Assembly (NCBI RefSeq): GCF_003614925.1
Contig: NZ_QYLP01000090.1
Location: 1 to 64,000 of the forward strand
Origin: Arthrobacter celericrescens
GTDB lineage: Bacteria; Actinomycetota; Actinomycetes; Actinomycetales; Micrococcaceae
DNA: 64,000 bases
Reading direction: 5' to 3'
Shown: one piece after another, positions 61,339-64,000 of the stretch
Position numbering within the stretch: the first letter of the stretch is position 1
How the letters are laid out: every line of letters begins with the position of its first letter
Translations under genes and position numbers: made by a program
The notes under the pieces: model-generated
Told to the model about the DNA's origin: nothing
The model's database searches: none
Seen by the model: only the letters and a program-made list of their open reading frames with translations

Positions 61339-62325
61339 ATGGCGAGAACCCGGGCAACCATCTTGGACATTGCACGCGAACTCGGGCTCTCGAAGACCAC
61401 CGTCTCCAGCGCCCTGGGCGGAAGCGGCCGGATCTCCGAGGAAAAGCGCGCCCTGATCCGCGAGACGGCGGACCGCCTGGGCTACGTGGCCAACCGTGCG
61501 GCACGCAGCCTGCGGGTCAGCCGGGTGGGGACCATCGGCCTGTACATCCCGCCCATCGCCCGCAGCCTGGCCTTCTACATGGACTTCGCCTTCGGGGTCA
61601 CCGAGGGCGCGGCCGCCGCCGACTACGACGTCACCCTTTTCGCGCGCGGCCTCACCCCGCAGCGGGCTTTCCACGTGGATGGCGTGATCGCGATCGACCC
61701 CTCCCCCGGCGAGCCGCTCGTGGCGGCCCTGCTCGACGACGGGATCCCCACCGTTTCGGTGGGCCGCTACACCGGCCCCGGCGAGGAACGGGTCCTCGGC
61801 ACCCTCGAGGCCCACCACACCGAGCTGCAGATCCAGGTCCTGGACCACCTGCTCAGCCGCGGCCGCAAGCGCCCGGCACTGCTCGCCGTCGACGACGCGA
61901 TTTCCTCGTCCTGGGCGGTGGACACCCTCAACACCTACCTGGATTGGTGCCGGCGCCACGGCATCGAGCCGCGGGTCCACGAGGTGGAGGGCAATGCGAC
62001 GCCGCGCGACCTCGTCTCCGCGGTCGCCTCCGCCGTGGATACCGGACACGCCGACGCGCTGGTCTGCGGCGCGCAGGGGCATGCCGCGCAGAGTCAGCTC
62101 GTGCTCGAAAGCCGCGGCCTCACCGTGGGCAAGGACCTGGACATCGCCTCCTTCGCTGGCGCCGCGGCCCTGGAAACCGGCAACCCGCTCATCAGTGCCA
62201 TCGACCTGGCGCCCCGCGAGTACGGCGCGGCGGCCACGGAACTGCTGGACGCCGTCGTCCGCGATCCCGACGCCGGGCCGGTGCACCGCTGGTTCGACGG
62301 CGCGAGCGTGCAGCTGGCCGGCTGA
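61339..62325 (+). CDS. LacI family transcriptional regulator
   Basis: A 328-residue repressor. The N-terminal HTH is TILDIARELGLSKTTVSSALGGSGRISEEKRALI with hinge helix AARSLRVSR, followed by a periplasmic-binding-like effector domain (TIGLYIPPIARSLAFYMDFAFGVTEGA). The perfect palindrome at 61211 lies 105 bases upstream in the divergent region, so it likely represses the symporter/amidohydrolase operon and itself. The effector is unknown. Confidence 0.92.
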   Translation: MARTRATILDIARELGLSKTTVSSALGGSGRISEEKRALIRETADRLGYVANRAARSLRVSRVGTIGLYIPPIARSLAFYMDFAFGVTEGAAAADYDVTLFARGLTPQRAFHVDGVIAIDPSPGEPLVAALLDDGIPTVSVGRYTGPGEERVLGTLEAHHTELQIQVLDHLLSRGRKRPALLAVDDAISSSWAVDTLNTYLDWCRRHGIEPRVHEVEGNATPRDLVSAVASAVDTGHADALVCGAQGHAAQSQLVLESRGLTVGKDLDIASFAGAAALETGNPLISAIDLAPREYGAAATELLDAVVRDPDAGPVHRWFDGASVQLAG

Positions 62326-62341
62326 AGCCATCCCATCCATG

Positions 62342-62404
62342 CGTTGAGTGCTCACTTGTGGCGGGAAATCCGCGGAAATACCCGCCACAACTGAGCACTC
62401 AACG
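62342..62404. repeat. 63-base palindromic repeat / bidirectional terminator
   Basis: Two 24-base arms (CGTTGAGTGCTCACTTGTGG onward) pair with a single mismatch around a 15-base centre. It lies between convergent LacI and TetR genes and reaches into the TetR stop codon region. Its size and symmetry resemble dispersed REP-like elements. Confidence 0.75.
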
Positions 62405-63046
62405 GGCTGAAACCTGCAGCGAGCCGCGGGCCGCGCCCACCATGCCTTCGACGGCGCGGGCCAGGTGCGTGCCGCGGTCGCTGACCCCGCCCCAGCGCAC
62501 CAGGGACTGGGCGGTGAGGCCGTCGATCATGCCCAGGATCTGCCAGGCGAGCGAGGCGGCATCTCCTGCTTCAAGATCGCCGGTGTCAAAGTGGCCGCCG
62601 GCCACGCCGTCCTCCACCACGCGCTGCAGCACGGCCTGCCAGGCGTCCATCTGTTCGCGGACGCACCCGGCGAGGGCTTCGTTCCGGCGGCCGAGGGTCC
62701 AAGCCTCCACCCACACGGCGGTGACGTCGAGCCGGCTGCCGTCCATGAGGGTGCCGAGCAGGAAAGCCAGGCGCTCCACAGGCCCCGGAAGGGCCGCGAG
62801 CATGCCCGCCACCTCCTCGGTTTCGGCCGCCACGATCGCCGTGAACGTCCCGGCCACGAGGGCATCGACGTTCGGCTGGTAGTGCGCAACGAGGCCCGAT
62901 GCCACCCCCACCCGGGAGGCGACATTGCGCAGCGTGATGGCGGAGAGGCCCTGCTCCAGGGCGATTCCGCGGGCGGCTTCGGTGATTTCGGCGGCGCGCT
63001 CGGCCGGAGACTTCCGGGTGGCGCGCTTCTGCGTGGTGCTTGACAT
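62399..63046 (-). CDS. TetR family transcriptional regulator
   Basis: A 215-residue regulator with the N-terminal TetR HTH: RAAEITEAARGIALEQGLSAITLRNVASRVGVASGLVAHYQPNVDALVAGTF. The C-terminal domain is ligand-binding. ATG 63046 is preferred over GTG 63049. It is divergent from the agmatine deiminase gene, and a TTGATC-N4-GATCAA palindrome lies between, so it likely represses that operon. Ligand unknown; polyamine-type compounds are a guess from the neighbour. Confidence 0.9.
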   Translation of the reverse strand: MSSTTQKRATRKSPAERAAEITEAARGIALEQGLSAITLRNVASRVGVASGLVAHYQPNVDALVAGTFTAIVAAETEEVAGMLAALPGPVERLAFLLGTLMDGSRLDVTAVWVEAWTLGRRNEALAGCVREQMDAWQAVLQRVVEDGVAGGHFDTGDLEAGDAASLAWQILGMIDGLTAQSLVRWGGVSDRGTHLARAVEGMVGAARGSLQVSAR

Positions 63047-63079
63047 CACAGACCAGTCTAAAGTAACTTTTCAGCATTA

Positions 63080-63095
63080 TTGATCGTATGATCAA
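63080..63095. promoter_or_regulatory. TTGATC-N4-GATCAA palindrome, TetR-type operator
   Basis: Perfect six-base half-sites between the divergent TetR and agmatine deiminase genes. A direct repeat GCTTGCAGCA(G/C)AG follows at 63114 and 63130. Confidence 0.65.
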
Positions 63096-63152
63096 CAAGC
63101 TTCGCAATCAACGAGCTTGCAGCAGAGAAGCTTGCAGCACAGAGGAGTCTTC

Positions 63153-64000
63153 ATGGCTTGGAAAATGCCGGCCGAAACCGCACCCCACGAACGCACCTGG
63201 ATGGCGTTCCCCCGCACCGGCCTGACGCTCGGCGACGATGCCGCGTCGGCCGAGGAGGCGTACGCCGCCTGGACCGCCGTCGCGCACGCGGTCGCCGAAT
63301 TCGAACCCGTCACCATGGTGGTGGACCCCAGCGAGCGCGAACGCGCCGCCCGCATGCTCGGCAGCGGCATCGAACAGCTCGAGGCACCCCTTGACGAGTT
63401 CTGGATGCGCGACGTCGGACCCACCTTCGTGCTCGACGACGAGCGCCCCGGCGTGCTTGGCGCCGTCGACTGGGTCTTCAACGGCTGGGGCGCCCCGCAG
63501 TGGGCCGAATGGGAAAAGAGCGCCGGGATGGCCCGCTTCGTGGCGGAGCAGAGCGGGGCCGAACTGGTGAGCTCCCTGCTGGTCAACGAAGGCGGCGCCA
63601 TCCACGTGGACGGCGAAGGCACCGTGCTCGTCACCGAAACCGTGCAGCTCGACCCGAGCCGGAACCCCTACGCGGACAAGGCCCGGGTGGAGGCCGAACT
63701 GGCCCGCACCATCGGCGCAACCAAGGTCATCTGGGGTCCGCGCGGCCTCACCCGGGACTACGAGGACATGGGCACCCGCGGCCACATCGACATGGTGGCC
63801 ACCCTGCCGGCCCCCGGGCGCATCCTGCTGCACTCCCAGGGCAACCCGGAGCACCCGGACTACGAGGTCAGCCGCAGCCTGCACGCCTTCCTGGAAACCC
63901 AGACGGACGCCGCGGGCAAGCCTTTCGAAATCGTCCAGCTGCCCGCCCCGGAGACCCTCCGCGACGAGGACGGTTTCGTGGACTGGAGCTACGTCAACCA
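63153..64000 (+). CDS. aguA: agmatine deiminase (peptidyl-arginine deiminase family), 5' part
   Basis: The gene runs off the window; 282 complete codons are visible. MAWKMPAETAPHERTWMAFP is the usual start. The catalytic region shows FWMRDVGPTFV (Asp), NEGGAIHVDG and the His/Asp motif GTRGHIDMVA; the C-terminal nucleophile Cys is beyond the edge. It converts agmatine to N-carbamoylputrescine and ammonia in this family. ATG 63153 follows GAGGAG by 6 nt. It is divergent from a TetR regulator. Other guanidino substrates are possible. Confidence 0.88.
   Translation, partial: MAWKMPAETAPHERTWMAFPRTGLTLGDDAASAEEAYAAWTAVAHAVAEFEPVTMVVDPSERERAARMLGSGIEQLEAPLDEFWMRDVGPTFVLDDERPGVLGAVDWVFNGWGAPQWAEWEKSAGMARFVAEQSGAELVSSLLVNEGGAIHVDGEGTVLVTETVQLDPSRNPYADKARVEAELARTIGATKVIWGPRGLTRDYEDMGTRGHIDMVATLPAPGRILLHSQGNPEHPDYEVSRSLHAFLETQTDAAGKPFEIVQLPAPETLRDEDGFVDWSYVN

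Overview
The window reads as chromosomal DNA of a high-GC actinobacterium, most likely an Arthrobacter-type member of the Micrococcaceae (Arthrobacter, Pseudarthrobacter or Paenarthrobacter). The evidence is strong G/C bias at third codon positions, a SARP/AfsR-type regulator, NarL/LiaS-type two-component pairs, and the gene content and order of an Arthrobacter purine-degradation island. I see no rRNA, tRNA, CRISPR array, insertion sequence or prophage. The genus call is inference from gene content.

Purine catabolism fills about 0.1-25.8 kb, interrupted by a SARP cluster. On the minus strand lie a guanine deaminase and NCS2 purine permease, then an overlapping xanthine dehydrogenase operon (xdhC, FAD subunit, fused FeS/Mo subunit). 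A divergent 8-oxoguanine deaminase follows. A giant SARP/ATPase regulator with two small genes sits at 9.1-13.7 kb. Next come a 58-residue small protein, urate oxidase, a urate/xanthine NCS2 permease, an RpiR regulator, an NCS1 allantoin-type permease and an IclR regulator. The last block is an operon of NAD-malic enzyme, malate synthase, a DUF6986 aldolase-like protein and (S)-ureidoglycine aminohydrolase. These genes feed purine nitrogen to ammonia/urea and purine carbon through glyoxylate and malate to pyruvate. An MFS transporter and hydantoin-racemase-like gene at 43.4-45.6 kb carry the same operator types. The middle enzymes (HIU hydrolase, OHCU decarboxylase, allantoinase, allantoate amidohydrolase, ureidoglycolate lyase) are not in the window.

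The 25.9-48.7 kb region is mixed: a duplicated membrane protein, a secreted cupin, an AAA+ ATPase, a short adenylate kinase, an MHS transporter, a DUF1992 protein, an ArsR/SRPBCC pair, a MOSC protein, a frameshifted SRPBCC gene, a heterodimeric ABC exporter and an alpha/beta hydrolase. Its most distinctive element is a module present twice (29.9-33.5 and 45.7-48.6 kb): a 159-residue secreted two-cysteine protein gene convergent with a response regulator/histidine kinase pair. The kinase of the second copy is broken.

The 48.7-64 kb region holds a Tat-exported PhoD phosphatase, a SulP/carbonic anhydrase fusion, a proline-rich exported protein, a GATase, an ammonium transporter with a Glu in place of the first pore His, an F420-reductase-like protein, an ABM monooxygenase, a LacI-controlled amidohydrolase/solute-symporter operon, a TetR regulator and the start of an agmatine deiminase. 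Many genes end at strong inverted-repeat terminators, and several purine units carry CRP-like and IclR-like palindromes.
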